A stretch of DNA of 24,169 nt from an uncultured Clostridia bacterium. Its GTDB lineage: Bacteria > Bacillota > Clostridia > TANB77 > CAG-508. A program made the position numbers and the translations under genes. The stretch is from assembly GCA_949045875.1 (NCBI GenBank), contig CARPYP010000027.1:1-24169 (forward strand). Reading direction: 5' to 3'. The notes under the pieces were generated by a model, which ran no database searches, had not been told where the DNA came from, and was given only the letters and a program-made list of their open reading frames with translations. Below are positions 8,701 through 16,149 of this stretch, one piece after another. Within the stretch, counting starts at the first letter, position 1; each line of letters begins with the position of its first letter.

Positions 8701-10319
8701 TGTATCTGTTTTACAGATAAGTTTGGATATCCGTCACTAATAAATATTCCATATGTAGTTCTATCTCTTCCTGTTTGTCTTTCCATTATAACATCTGACA
8801 TTGTTAATAATCCAGTTTTATAATCTGTTCCATTTCCGTTTTCATCTACAGTTGAAGTATAATAAGCACTTTTGTTTCCATAATCTTCATTTCCTTTTGA
8901 TTTCGTCGTCATTCCTTTAATTAAATTATCTACTTCTTCTTTTCTGCTTCCATCTAAAAAGTTCATAAATAAGTATGAATTACCTTTTTGTGTAACTATG
9001 GCTAATCTATTTTCAGGGTTCTCTTCATATATCTTATCTGCTAATAGTTGTAATGCTTCTACAGCAATTTCCATTTTACTTCTTTTAACCATTATCACTT
9101 GTCCATCTTTGTCTAATTCATCGTTACCATCTTTATCTTTCTTTGGTTTCATTGAATTAGTTTTTTTATCCATACTTACTGTTGTGTCAATACATACAAT
9201 ATAATCTTTTGGGTTTTCCCTTTCTACATCTGTTGAAGATATATCCATCGTTACTTTTCCTATACCATTGGTATAGTATTCTGTATTTGCTTTATCTACA
9301 CTTTGTTCAATACTAATTGTTGGTTTTTCTGTTACTCCATCTGCATATCCTCCAAGTCTATATGCATCCTTTCCAACCTTTAAATCTTTATGTAAAGAGT
9401 ATTTTATAACTTTCTTTTCATTTAATCCTGAACATCCAAAAAATGCTCTAGTTCCTATTGACACTATATAGTCCTTAGTAGTGCTTTTGGTACTTCCATC
9501 TTCATTTGTTGTAGTAGTTGTTGTTCTTTGATTTACACTTGTAAGACCTGTACATCCTTCAAACATACTATCATATATTGTAGTACAATCTTTTCCTACA
9601 AATTTTAATGTTGTAATCCCTGTATGTCCTTTGAATGCATTATTATGATTTTCTATATTACTTCTAATTGTTAATTCTGTAAGTGGTGTTGTTCCTTTAA
9701 ATGTGTTTTCTCCAAGCGTTTTAATACCTGTATGCAAATCTAATTTTACTAATGCTGTACAATTAAAGAATGCATTGTCTTCAATTGTAATTATACTAGC
9801 AGGTAATCTATTACTAGTGTCATTACCTTTTAAATTTGATAATGAAGTGCAGCCATAAAATGCACTTTCTCCAATCTTGCCACAATTTGATGTTTTTGTA
9901 AAATTTACTGTGGTTAAGGTTGTACAGTCTTTAAAGGCATTTGCATTAATTGCTGTTACAGTTGTTGGAATTGTAATTTCTGTCCATCCTGTTGTATCTC
10001 CTAATGCAGATGTAGTTCCATTACCAATACTATCAACTGTATACTTTATACCATCTACTGTTATTTTATCTTTACCAGGAAATGATAATTTGGTACTAGT
10101 ACTGGACTCAGCTTTACTCTTAACTCTAATATTATGTGCAACTCCTGTTGTTGCATTTATGTCTTCTGCTTCAAATTCATATGTAATATTACTAACCGTT
10201 ACTTCTTTTGTTGGCGTATCTGCATATGATTTGAAAAATTCTTTGCTTACTATTGTAATTATTGTTATAATTAATAGTATTGCTAGAATATATCCTGTCA
10301 TTTTTAAATATTTCTTCAT
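5709..10319 (-). CDS. Large mosaic cell-surface protein: BspA-type leucine-rich repeats, vWA domain, CnaB/SpaA and DUF11-like repeats, C-terminal membrane anchor
   Basis: This is a 1536-residue exported protein. A signal/anchor segment occupies about 5-30. About six BspA-like LRR_5 repeats follow (about 115-305; e.g. IGESAFYGCTSL, IEDNAFFNCTAL). A von Willebrand A domain (about 370-640) has a MIDAS-like D378-T-T-V-S382, T498 and D529 (FISDG). A proline-rich linker (about 751-775) leads to a first SpaA/CnaB domain (about 780-945, with three DTGTPENPG repeats inside). Two DUF11-like domains (about 960-1095 and 1093-1230) and a second SpaA/CnaB domain (about 1236-1345) follow, then a further beta-rich region and a hydrophobic segment (about 1494-1518) with a basic tail. 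Such proteins usually mediate adhesion. There is no LPXTG; SVKTGE before the hydrophobic segment is only a distant resemblance. The ATG has GGGAGG upstream and its own promoter. Architecture is confident; the ligand is unknown. Confidence 0.9.
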   Translation of the reverse strand: MKKYLKMTGYILAILLIITIITIVSKEFFKSYADTPTKEVTVSNITYEFEAEDINATTGVAHNIRVKSKAESSTSTKLSFPGKDKITVDGIKYTVDSIGNGTTSALGDTTGWTEITIPTTVTAINANAFKDCTTLTTVNFTKTSNCGKIGESAFYGCTSLSNLKGNDTSNRLPASIITIEDNAFFNCTALVKLDLHTGIKTLGENTFKGTTPLTELTIRSNIENHNNAFKGHTGITTLKFVGKDCTTIYDSMFEGCTGLTSVNQRTTTTTTNEDGSTKSTTKDYIVSIGTRAFFGCSGLNEKKVIKYSLHKDLKVGKDAYRLGGYADGVTEKPTISIEQSVDKANTEYYTNGIGKVTMDISSTDVERENPKDYIVCIDTTVSMDKKTNSMKPKKDKDGNDELDKDGQVIMVKRSKMEIAVEALQLLADKIYEENPENRLAIVTQKGNSYLFMNFLDGSRKEEVDNLIKGMTTKSKGNEDYGNKSAYYTSTVDENGNGTDYKTGLLTMSDVIMERQTGRDRTTYGIFISDGYPNLSVKQIQGSAEQLKGFCDAVWSVSIALELDTEDVPDHSVDEDDDPDWEEEAIDPNDLGRYLKYIRTYWGHNPLFYNFPDTGELANDFKEFMQSIVDVSTSSLEDVIFKSKLNTDIWEFYTGEDYKNPEGCDITDSQNAVFKIDRVGKDKEDDDDKYYYYIRLKDDKRDKTEPKLLVSNELTAEYIITGGTHNGEECNKENGKNALYDTPLYLDWVAEGDPTPPDPIPPDPTPPDDPTPPGPGILKPGKLEITKTGEALVGKEENADGIIAPVYEEVKVEGAEFEVYAKEDIYVKVDKEAKINSRDTGTPENPGDTGTPENPGDTGTPENPDDTNEPEKPIEQETKLLYAKDTLIKKIVTDENGKATLESLPTGKYYIKEVKAGEGFILNEEVKEFEIKDQGEDNSIQKVEVAYKNERQKINIGGEEGLIVEKIADKKVYKPGEEIVYTIRVTNTTKSVIKDINVTETMIEGKFEDISTDNITKENDKTIKIKELKPDESVELKFIANIASPAEKEKIVNLVKATGKTEEPNPEDPENPIIKDIEGEDEEEIYIATKELVIVKEALKDEYEVGETVQYVIKVINNGLTDITDILVEEKLLNGKFVYVEEANKGGSEVKQLDNQRVSINKIEPGKMITLRYEYEISKDTQVTVDDNQRIILGNKVTVTGKTEIPDPSNPDKTIPTDLEDESTEEVEIKTDGLGKGLGIIKRDIETGKTIQGAVIGLYAAENIKGANGEEIIARDTLIEKVTTDELGRAKYTVDLPLGKYYIKEIEAPEKYMLSEEKIEIDATYKGQEIGTININKILTNRKIVLDFSIEKNLSSVSVNGQNIPVKDNKLVKLELKPSDIKKAEVIAKYKIIVKNKVNIAGKTKVLEIVPKGFEVVNAPEYWVTRPDGILETEVNLNGNETKELEISLKWKNSESNLGSGINVAKLETDGDTNTDDDNSQATIIISVKTGEVVSAIIIIMIIASLAICGYMTTLIISKMKKGPDINGINFLKNKNK
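7729..7809 (-). repeat. Three tandem 27-bp units in the surface-protein gene
   Basis: Three nearly identical 27-bp units (7729-7755, 7756-7782, 7783-7809) encode DTGTPENPG or close variants inside the first CnaB-like domain, followed by the degenerate DDTNEPEKP. The unit keeps the reading frame, so copy number can change by slippage without breaking the gene. Confidence 0.85.
8020..8064 (-). repeat. Three tandem 15-bp units encoding a proline-rich linker
   Basis: Units of the form TCTGGTGGTGTTGGA (plus strand) occur at 8020-8034, 8035-8049 and 8050-8064, with a diverged copy beyond 8019. They encode PDPTP/PDPIP, a stiff spacer between the vWA and CnaB regions. Confidence 0.8.
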
Positions 10320-10355
10320 GTATTTTTCCTCCCAAAATTTTAAAATCTTAATTTT

Positions 10356-10384
10356 ATTATAAATTGTTGTTTTTATTTTTTCAA
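10356..10384 (-). promoter_or_regulatory. Sigma-A type promoter for the surface-protein gene
   Basis: On the minus strand, TTGAAA (10379-10384) is followed by 17 nt and TATAAT (10356-10361). It lies about 37 nt upstream of the ATG, with GGGAGG between them. The rest of the 230-bp gap (10385-10549) shows no further convincing element. Confidence 0.75.
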
Positions 10385-10549
10385 TAGGCTAATTTTTGAT
10401 AAATTTTGAGTATTTTCTACATCTTTGCGGAAACTAGGTTTACATTACATAAGTTTTTATGTTAAATTTTTATTTCTTTTCTGTTACAGTATTATTAAAT
10501 TAAATAGCTTTTTTTAGGGAAATCTAGACTTTATGTAGCTTTATATGTT

Positions 10550-11549
10550 TTAGTTTTTTAATATATATATTATTTGTATCATTCCTATTACCCCAAAAAT
10601 TGGGTATACTATATTTACTAGATTAGCGAATCCTACTAATGATATTGGAACTGCCAATATACACATTATTATATTTAAACTTTTGTATATTTTTTTATTA
10701 TTTTTGCTTACATTTTCTAAAAAGCTATACCCCTCTGAAATTGCTGTTGTAAATATTGCTATTAATATTGTTATACTGTATAGATATTTATATATTCCTC
10801 CAAATTTATTTGCTATATATAACATTGGTATTTCTACTTGTTTATCCATATTTATTAATAACAAATAAATTATTATTCCTAATGACGTTATTATTATTGC
10901 TGTTAATATTGCTACTTCTATACAATTTTTTTTGTTTTTTAAATGTTTATTCATTATTCCTGTTAAACCTATTAAAGTTATGCTGTTGTAACTTGTGTAC
11001 ATTATTGCACTTATAATCCATAAATAGTTATTGTTTGCTTGTATCAGGTTATTATTTTCTATTTTATTTATATTGTTTATACCGAATATTATAAAAATAA
11101 TAATTATAATTGGTATTAATATTGTATTTATTTGTATTATTTTTTCTGCTTTTTTATTAAAGGTTATATAACACAAAATTACTAATAGTAATGAACTTAT
11201 TATTTTATTTATTTTATATTCTTGATAAAAATAAGCTGAAAATCCAGCTATCATTATATAGAATGAACTTATTAAAAATATATTTATTATTATTTTTATA
11301 ATTTTTTGTATTTTTTTATTTTTAATTATTTTATTTAATAATTCATTATAGTTGTTTAAGTTGTATTTTTTTGAAATTATTAAGGTTTTATAGATAATTA
11401 TTCCTAATAGCATTGAGGCTATTATTATTCCTAATATCCCCCATTTTCCAAATATATAAAAAAATGAGTATATCTCTTGACCGTGATGCAAATCCTGCAC
11501 CTATTACTATTCCTATTATTGCAAATGTTATTTTTATTATATTAGTCAT
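10550..11549 (-). pseudogene. YkvI-like membrane transporter, interrupted by a single-base frameshift
   Basis: The downstream frame (10550-11500) encodes a protein with about nine hydrophobic segments resembling the YkvI family of the APC-like transporter superfamily; the substrate is unknown. The true start is upstream. An ATG at 11549 has a near-perfect AAAGGAGG site and encodes MTNIIKITFAIIGIVIGAGFAS, after which the frame is lost. The continuing frame begins GQEIYSFFYIFGKWGILG. Removing one C (position 11483 on the minus strand) restores GAGFAS-GQE, the family's N-terminal signature, and gives about 332 residues, near the usual length. The alternative start at 11500 has no ribosome binding site and loses the first helix. 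It could be a real inactivation or a sequencing error. It lies upstream of the surface-protein gene, which has its own promoter. Confidence 0.8.
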
Positions 11550-11603
11550 ATATCCTCCTTTTTTTGTATTTGATTTAGTTAGGTTTTAGAAACTAGTAAA
11601 TTA

Positions 11604-11635
11604 AAAAATCACCATATTATTTTATGGTGATTTTT
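11604..11635 (-). terminator. Rho-independent terminator after the ABC exporter operon
   Basis: A perfect 13-bp stem (11604-11616 with 11623-11635; arm AAAAATCACCATA) has a 6-nt loop and T-rich flanks on either strand. It lies 16 nt beyond the stop of the GldG-like gene. Its stem is the same sequence as the terminator at 5665-5700. Confidence 0.85.
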
Positions 11636-11651
11636 CGATTTTATGATTTTT

Positions 11652-13130
11652 TTATTTTCTATGTTTTCTCTTTATCCAAATTATTATTCCTACTACTATT
11701 ATTATTAAAGGGAATGTAAATATTACTAATTTAACCATTAAGTCTTCGGATTCTGTTGGCGCATAGGTTACTGTTGAATGCGTTTTTCTTATTGCTATTG
11801 AATCTGTTCTTTCTGTTAGATATGATATTGAGTTTAGTATTAAGTCTTGATTATTATAAAAGTATATTGCATTTGCTGCTTGTTGGTTTATTGTTATTGG
11901 CGAGTCTGTTGCAAATGTATTATTTGCATATATAACTAATTGTGATGTTACATTGTTTTGTTCTGAATTTTCTATAGTTTTTGTGGCTAATGCACCAACT
12001 ACATATGATTTTACTTCTTCTCCTTCTGTTGGTTTTGACGAAGTGTTTTTTAAGTCTGTTCTATAAAACGCCTTTTCACTTGTTGTTAGTAATTCTGTTA
12101 CTGACACTCCTAGTTCTTGTAATTTTTCTTCTTCGTTTATTTGTAGTTTTCCAGAATCTATAAATAATACTTTTCCACTTGATGCAAATGCATTTGTTAT
12201 TTCTGATTCTTTATTTAATGAAGGTAATATCAAGTCTTGTGTTTGCATGAGCATTGATGATGGGTCTTGCTCTATAATAATTCCATCGTTTGAAACATTA
12301 ATTCCATATAAGTCTAATATTTTCGCTGTATTACTTAATGTTCCACTATTTGTGTAATCTGAAAGCCATAATATATTTCCACCATTATTAATGTATTTTA
12401 TTATTAGTTCTGTTTCATAGTCGGTAAAGTCTGTTTGTGGTGATGCTATTATTAGGGTTTTACAGTCTTGTGGTATTTCGTTTTTTACTAATATATCTAA
12501 TGTTTCTATTTCATTTATTTCACTTTTTAGTGCTTCTGTTAATATTCTAAAATAATTACTTTCTCCATATTCACCATGCCCTGTTAAGAAATATATTTTT
12601 GGCGCATTTTCTAATGTAACTCCTAATATTGAGTTTGTCATTTTTTGTTCTGTTAAATCAATTTCTTCATATGTTGTATAGTCCATTGTAAAGAAGTCAT
12701 ATGAGTTTGCTTTTATATTTCTTCCTTCACATTCAAATACTACTGTCTTATATTCTTCGTCTGATGATGTAATATCATATTGTTTTGCTAAGTCTGGTCT
12801 TTCTGTGGTAGATACTATTTCTACTTTTATATTGTCTTTATATTTTGAGTATTGTTTTGCTAAGTCTACTACAGAGGAGTCTTCCTCATATCCAAACATG
12901 TATATTTTTATTTCCTGATTTATATCTTTTAGTGTATTTTTTGATTCTTCTGATAAACTAAAAAATTTTTCTTTTGTAAAGTCTATGTCTGATATGTCTA
13001 TTGCCTGTATTCCTAAGTTTATCGCTAAATATGTAGCAATTACGACTGCAATTAATAAAATTGTAAAACTTGTTTTTTTGAAGACTCTACTTTTAATTAT
13101 TTCTATTACCCTTTTCAATTCTAATATCAT
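11652..13130 (-). CDS. GldG-like ABC transporter auxiliary protein
   Basis: A 492-residue protein with an N-terminal membrane helix (about 22-42), a long extracytoplasmic region and a C-terminal helix (about 463-485) ending in IKRKHRK. This layout, the DIDFTKEKFFSLSEESKNTLKDI opening and the YFLTGHGEYGE segment match the GldG / ABC_transp_aux family. Those proteins accompany GldA-GldF ABC systems: gliding-motility components in Bacteroidetes, uncharacterised exporters elsewhere. It is the last gene of a three-gene operon, 28 bp after the permease, and is followed by a terminator. The start is uncertain because the ATG at 13130 abuts AAAGGA; a TTG four codons later has about 12 nt of spacer. 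The substrate cannot be inferred. Confidence 0.85.
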   Translation of the reverse strand: MILELKRVIEIIKSRVFKKTSFTILLIAVVIATYLAINLGIQAIDISDIDFTKEKFFSLSEESKNTLKDINQEIKIYMFGYEEDSSVVDLAKQYSKYKDNIKVEIVSTTERPDLAKQYDITSSDEEYKTVVFECEGRNIKANSYDFFTMDYTTYEEIDLTEQKMTNSILGVTLENAPKIYFLTGHGEYGESNYFRILTEALKSEINEIETLDILVKNEIPQDCKTLIIASPQTDFTDYETELIIKYINNGGNILWLSDYTNSGTLSNTAKILDLYGINVSNDGIIIEQDPSSMLMQTQDLILPSLNKESEITNAFASSGKVLFIDSGKLQINEEEKLQELGVSVTELLTTSEKAFYRTDLKNTSSKPTEGEEVKSYVVGALATKTIENSEQNNVTSQLVIYANNTFATDSPITINQQAANAIYFYNNQDLILNSISYLTERTDSIAIRKTHSTVTYAPTESEDLMVKLVIFTFPLIIIVVGIIIWIKRKHRK

Positions 13131-13158
13131 TCCTTTCTAAATTGTTCAATCTACATTA

Positions 13159-13839
13159 TCACTTTAAATTTCTTCTTCTTTGTAAAATTATAATAGTTAA
13201 TATTATGCATGTTATTGTAAAGGTTAACAGTTGTATTATTTCTTCTATTGGAATTATTCCTGTTACGAATTTTTCATATAAGTCTATAAAAGATATCATT
13301 GAAAATATATTTGATAAATTTCTTATGTACATTGTAGCAAAGAAAAATGCAAATGTAATTATATATGCAATTATTGGTTGACCTGTTATACTTGATGCTA
13401 ATTCACCAAATGATATATATGCCATTGTTAATAACATAAATCCTAATAATGTTGTTCCTAAAGTTGATATATTTGGTGTTCCAAAGTGACTTATTATTGC
13501 TAAATATATTAAAGAAAATATCTCTGTTATTATAACTACTAATAGTGCTGCAAAAAATTTTCCTAATACTATTCCTGTTATACTTTTAGGGGATGTCATT
13601 ATTAATTGGTCTGTTCCATTTTTTCTTTCTCCTGCAAACATGTTCATTGTTAATATTGCTATTATAAATGTTAAGATAATTGCACTATCATAAAATGTAT
13701 ATGAAAAATTTAAACTTTGTGATGCATATGTATATAAATAAAATATTAGGCTTGATATTTCTAAGAATAGTCCTATAAATACATATCCTATTGGAGTTAA
13801 AAAGTAGGTTTTTAATTCTTTTTTTAATACTGCTAACAT
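13159..13839 (-). CDS. ABC-2 type permease, GldF-like
   Basis: This 226-residue integral membrane protein has about six hydrophobic segments. It opens MLAVLKKELKTYFLTPIGYV, typical of ABC-2 permeases paired with GldG proteins, and has the cytoplasmic motif MFAGERKNGTDQLIMTSPKS after the second helix, where the ATPase is expected to dock. It forms the membrane channel of the exporter. Its ATG overlaps the ATPase stop by one base (TAATG), implying translational coupling, and the GldG-like gene follows after 28 bp. Confidence 0.9.
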   Translation of the reverse strand: MLAVLKKELKTYFLTPIGYVFIGLFLEISSLIFYLYTYASQSLNFSYTFYDSAIILTFIIAILTMNMFAGERKNGTDQLIMTSPKSITGIVLGKFFAALLVVIITEIFSLIYLAIISHFGTPNISTLGTTLLGFMLLTMAYISFGELASSITGQPIIAYIITFAFFFATMYIRNLSNIFSMISFIDLYEKFVTGIIPIEEIIQLLTFTITCIILTIIILQRRRNLK

Positions 13840-14822
13840 TATTCTTTTCCTCCTTTTTTCTCATAATTATTGTTTTCTTCTTTTTTACTATAATTATCTA
13901 TTAATTGTAAAAAGGCTTCTTCTAATGTAGCTTCTGTTTTCTTTAGTTCCAATATTGTTATTTCGTTTTTGGCAAATTTTTCTGATACTTCTTTTCTTAT
14001 ATCTTTGTTCTGTTCAACAAAAATCGTATATTGCTTTGTTCCATCTGAGTTTTCCGTAACTAATTTTATTTCTTTTACATCTTTTATTTCTTTTATAATA
14101 TCATTTATTTTATTTTTCTCATCTTCGATTGTAATTGTTAATATATTTTGATTATTTACTTTTTTTTCTAAGTTTTCAGGGGTATCAACAGCTAGTATTT
14201 TTCCTTTATCTATTATTATTACTTTTTCACATATTTGACTTATTTCTGATAAAATATGTGAACTTATTAATACTGTATGGTCTTTTCTTAATGATTTTAT
14301 TAAATCTCTAATTTGTTTTACTTGTTGGGGATCTAGTCCTACTGTCGGTTCATCTAGTATTAATACTTTTGGTTTTCCTACAAGTGCTCCTGCCATACTT
14401 ACTCTTTGCTTGTATCCTCTTGATAAGTGCCTGTTTAACTTGTTTTGAACTTCATTTAATCCAGTTTCTTCTATTACTTTTTGTACACTTATTTTTTTGT
14501 CCTCTTTTTTTACTCCTTTTAGGTCTGCCATATAGTTTATAAATTCTTTTACTGTTAAATCGTTATAGATAGGTACTCCTTCTGGCATATAGCCTATTTG
14601 ACTTTTCGCCTTTTTAGAATTTCTATTTATGTGATAACCATTTATTTCTATTTTTCCTTCTGTTGGTTCTATATATCCTGTTATCATATTCATTGTTGTT
14701 GTTTTTCCTGCACCGTTTTTTCCAAGAAATCCTACTATTTCACCTTCTTTAATGTCAAAGCTAATATTATTTACTGCTAAGAAATCATTGTATTTTTTCG
14801 TAACGTTTTCTAATTTAATCAA
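13839..14822 (-). CDS. ABC transporter ATP-binding protein, GldA-like
   Basis: This is the cytoplasmic ATPase of the exporter, 327 residues from the chosen start. Motifs are Walker A GKNGAGKT (34-41), a Q-loop region with MPEG (79-82; E in place of Q, as seen in this subgroup), signature LSRGYKQR (133-140), Walker B VLILDEPT (D157, E158) and H-loop H189. The C-terminal ~100 residues form the accessory domain common in drug/antibiotic-type ABC-2 ATPases. I chose the TTG at 14822 because GGGAGG lies 7 nt upstream. The longer frame (to 14882) adds 20 residues that belong to no ABC fold and contain the ribosome binding site itself. It is the first gene of the operon. Confidence 0.93.
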   Translation of the reverse strand: MIKLENVTKKYNDFLAVNNISFDIKEGEIVGFLGKNGAGKTTTMNMITGYIEPTEGKIEINGYHINRNSKKAKSQIGYMPEGVPIYNDLTVKEFINYMADLKGVKKEDKKISVQKVIEETGLNEVQNKLNRHLSRGYKQRVSMAGALVGKPKVLILDEPTVGLDPQQVKQIRDLIKSLRKDHTVLISSHILSEISQICEKVIIIDKGKILAVDTPENLEKKVNNQNILTITIEDEKNKINDIIKEIKDVKEIKLVTENSDGTKQYTIFVEQNKDIRKEVSEKFAKNEITILELKKTEATLEEAFLQLIDNYSKKEENNNYEKKGGKE

Positions 14823-14920
14823 CTTTGTTCCTCCCATACTTTTTAATAGTAAAATATTACCACCGTTATGTTGTGTTTGCAATAGCTTTCACATAAAATT
14901 TACACTTTTAGTGGTTTCTT

Positions 14921-14926
14921 ATTATA
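14921..14926 (-). promoter_or_regulatory. Possible -10 element for the ABC exporter operon
   Basis: TATAAT on the minus strand lies about 100 nt upstream of the ATPase start, in the gap after the flavoprotein gene. No convincing -35 is visible at the right distance, so this is a weak call. Confidence 0.3.
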
Positions 14927-14952
14927 CAAGATTGATTTTTTCACTTTTTATT

Positions 14953-16011
14953 TTACAGCTCACATACTAATTCTTGCATTAGGTCGTGTATTGGAACAAT
15001 TTTATCAATTTTGCTGACATTGCTACCACAAAATATTAACCCTTCTTCTACTTTTCCTTTTACAGAATTTATTAGTGCTTTTGTAATACAGTATGGACTA
15101 TTTACTATATCACAAGTTTTTATACAATTATAACATTTGTCAATTTTACATTTTTCTGTTTCTACTTTTTTTATAAAGTTATTATTTATTGCTCTCCCTG
15201 GCATCCCCACTGGACTTTTTATAATTTTTATATCTTCATTTTTTGCTTTTACATATGTCTCTTTGAATTCTATTGAAGCATCGCATTCATCTGTTGCAAC
15301 AAATCTAGTTGCCATTTGTACTCCACTTGCTCCTAAATCTAAAAATTTCTTTATATCTTTTGAGTCCCATATCCCTCCTGCTGATATTACTGGGATGTTT
15401 TTGCCTGTTTCTTTTTCTATTTTTTCAATATATTGTACTACTTCTTTTGTTATATCTTCTAGTTTAGGTTTTGTGTGTTCATCTAATTCTTCTCTTTTAA
15501 AACCTAAATGCCCTCCCGCTTCTGGTCCTTCTATTACTATCATATCTGGTACATAATTATATTTTTTCATCCAATGTCCTACTATTAGTTTACAACATCT
15601 AAAAGATGATACAATTGGGGCAATTTTTGTGTTGCTTCCTTTTACATATTCGGGTAATTCCTTTGGTATTCCTGCTCCTGATATAATTAAATCTATTTTC
15701 TGTTTTACACATTCTTTTACAATTTCTGCATAGTTTTTTAAAGCTACCATTATATTTACACCTATTATTTTGTCTTCTCCTGCAATTTGTCTTGCTTTTT
15801 TTATTTCTTTTCCAATTGCTCTTATATTAGCTTCCATTGGATTTTTTATAAAGTCTTCTTCTAAGTATCCTATATCAGCAGTAGATATAATTCCAATTCC
15901 ACCTTCTTTACTAACATTTCCTGCTAATTTGTGCATAGAAACTCCAACACCCATTCCTCCTTGAATGATTGGATATTTTGATTCTTTATTTCCGATTTTA
16001 ATTCCCTTCAT
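14953..16011 (-). CDS. Nitronate monooxygenase family flavoprotein (2-nitropropane dioxygenase-like)
   Basis: This 352-residue FMN-dependent TIM-barrel enzyme has the family landmarks PIIQGGMGVGVS near the N-terminus, EGPEAGGHLGF with the candidate catalytic H168, and the phosphate-binding region ISAGGIWDSKDIKKFLDLGASGVQMATRF (about 209-237). The family oxidises alkyl nitronates but also includes FabK-type enoyl reductases, so the substrate is not assured. A cysteine cluster near the C-terminus (C288, C293, C296, C300, C308) is an extension I believe occurs in a clostridial subgroup; whether it binds metal is unknown. The ATG at 16011 has GGAGG further upstream and GGAG five nt before it. Single-gene unit upstream of the ABC operon. 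Confidence 0.87.
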   Translation of the reverse strand: MKGIKIGNKESKYPIIQGGMGVGVSMHKLAGNVSKEGGIGIISTADIGYLEEDFIKNPMEANIRAIGKEIKKARQIAGEDKIIGVNIMVALKNYAEIVKECVKQKIDLIISGAGIPKELPEYVKGSNTKIAPIVSSFRCCKLIVGHWMKKYNYVPDMIVIEGPEAGGHLGFKREELDEHTKPKLEDITKEVVQYIEKIEKETGKNIPVISAGGIWDSKDIKKFLDLGASGVQMATRFVATDECDASIEFKETYVKAKNEDIKIIKSPVGMPGRAINNNFIKKVETEKCKIDKCYNCIKTCDIVNSPYCITKALINSVKGKVEEGLIFCGSNVSKIDKIVPIHDLMQELVCEL

Positions 16012-16062
16012 ATTTACTCCATTCCTCCTCTATAGTTTAACCTATTTTTTATTAATCTCCAT

Positions 16063-16108
16063 ATCTAGTTTACTATACTAGATTAGCATTTATGATATAC
16101 TCTGTCAA
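16063..16108 (-). promoter_or_regulatory. Candidate promoter/operator for the flavoprotein gene
   Basis: On the minus strand, TTGACA (16103-16108) is followed 17 nt later by a weak TAATCT. An inverted repeat ATCTAGT/ACTAGAT (16063-16069 with 16077-16083) overlaps the -10/start-site region, where a repressor would typically bind. The -35 is good, the -10 poor, and the repeat is only 7 bp per arm. Confidence 0.35.
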
Positions 16109-16149
16109 ACTATCGACTATATGGTCAAGAATGTTCTAATTTAATATTA

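Noticed and set aside
1508..10319. Many plus-strand reading frames opposite rpoB and the surface-protein gene
   Set aside because: They are low-complexity (Leu/Phe/Ser-rich) antisense shadows of strongly conserved coding sequence and lack ribosome binding sites.
10550..11500. Complete 316-residue transporter starting at 11500
   Set aside because: No ribosome binding site precedes it, and the family's first helix and GAGFAS motif lie upstream in another frame with an excellent start at 11549.
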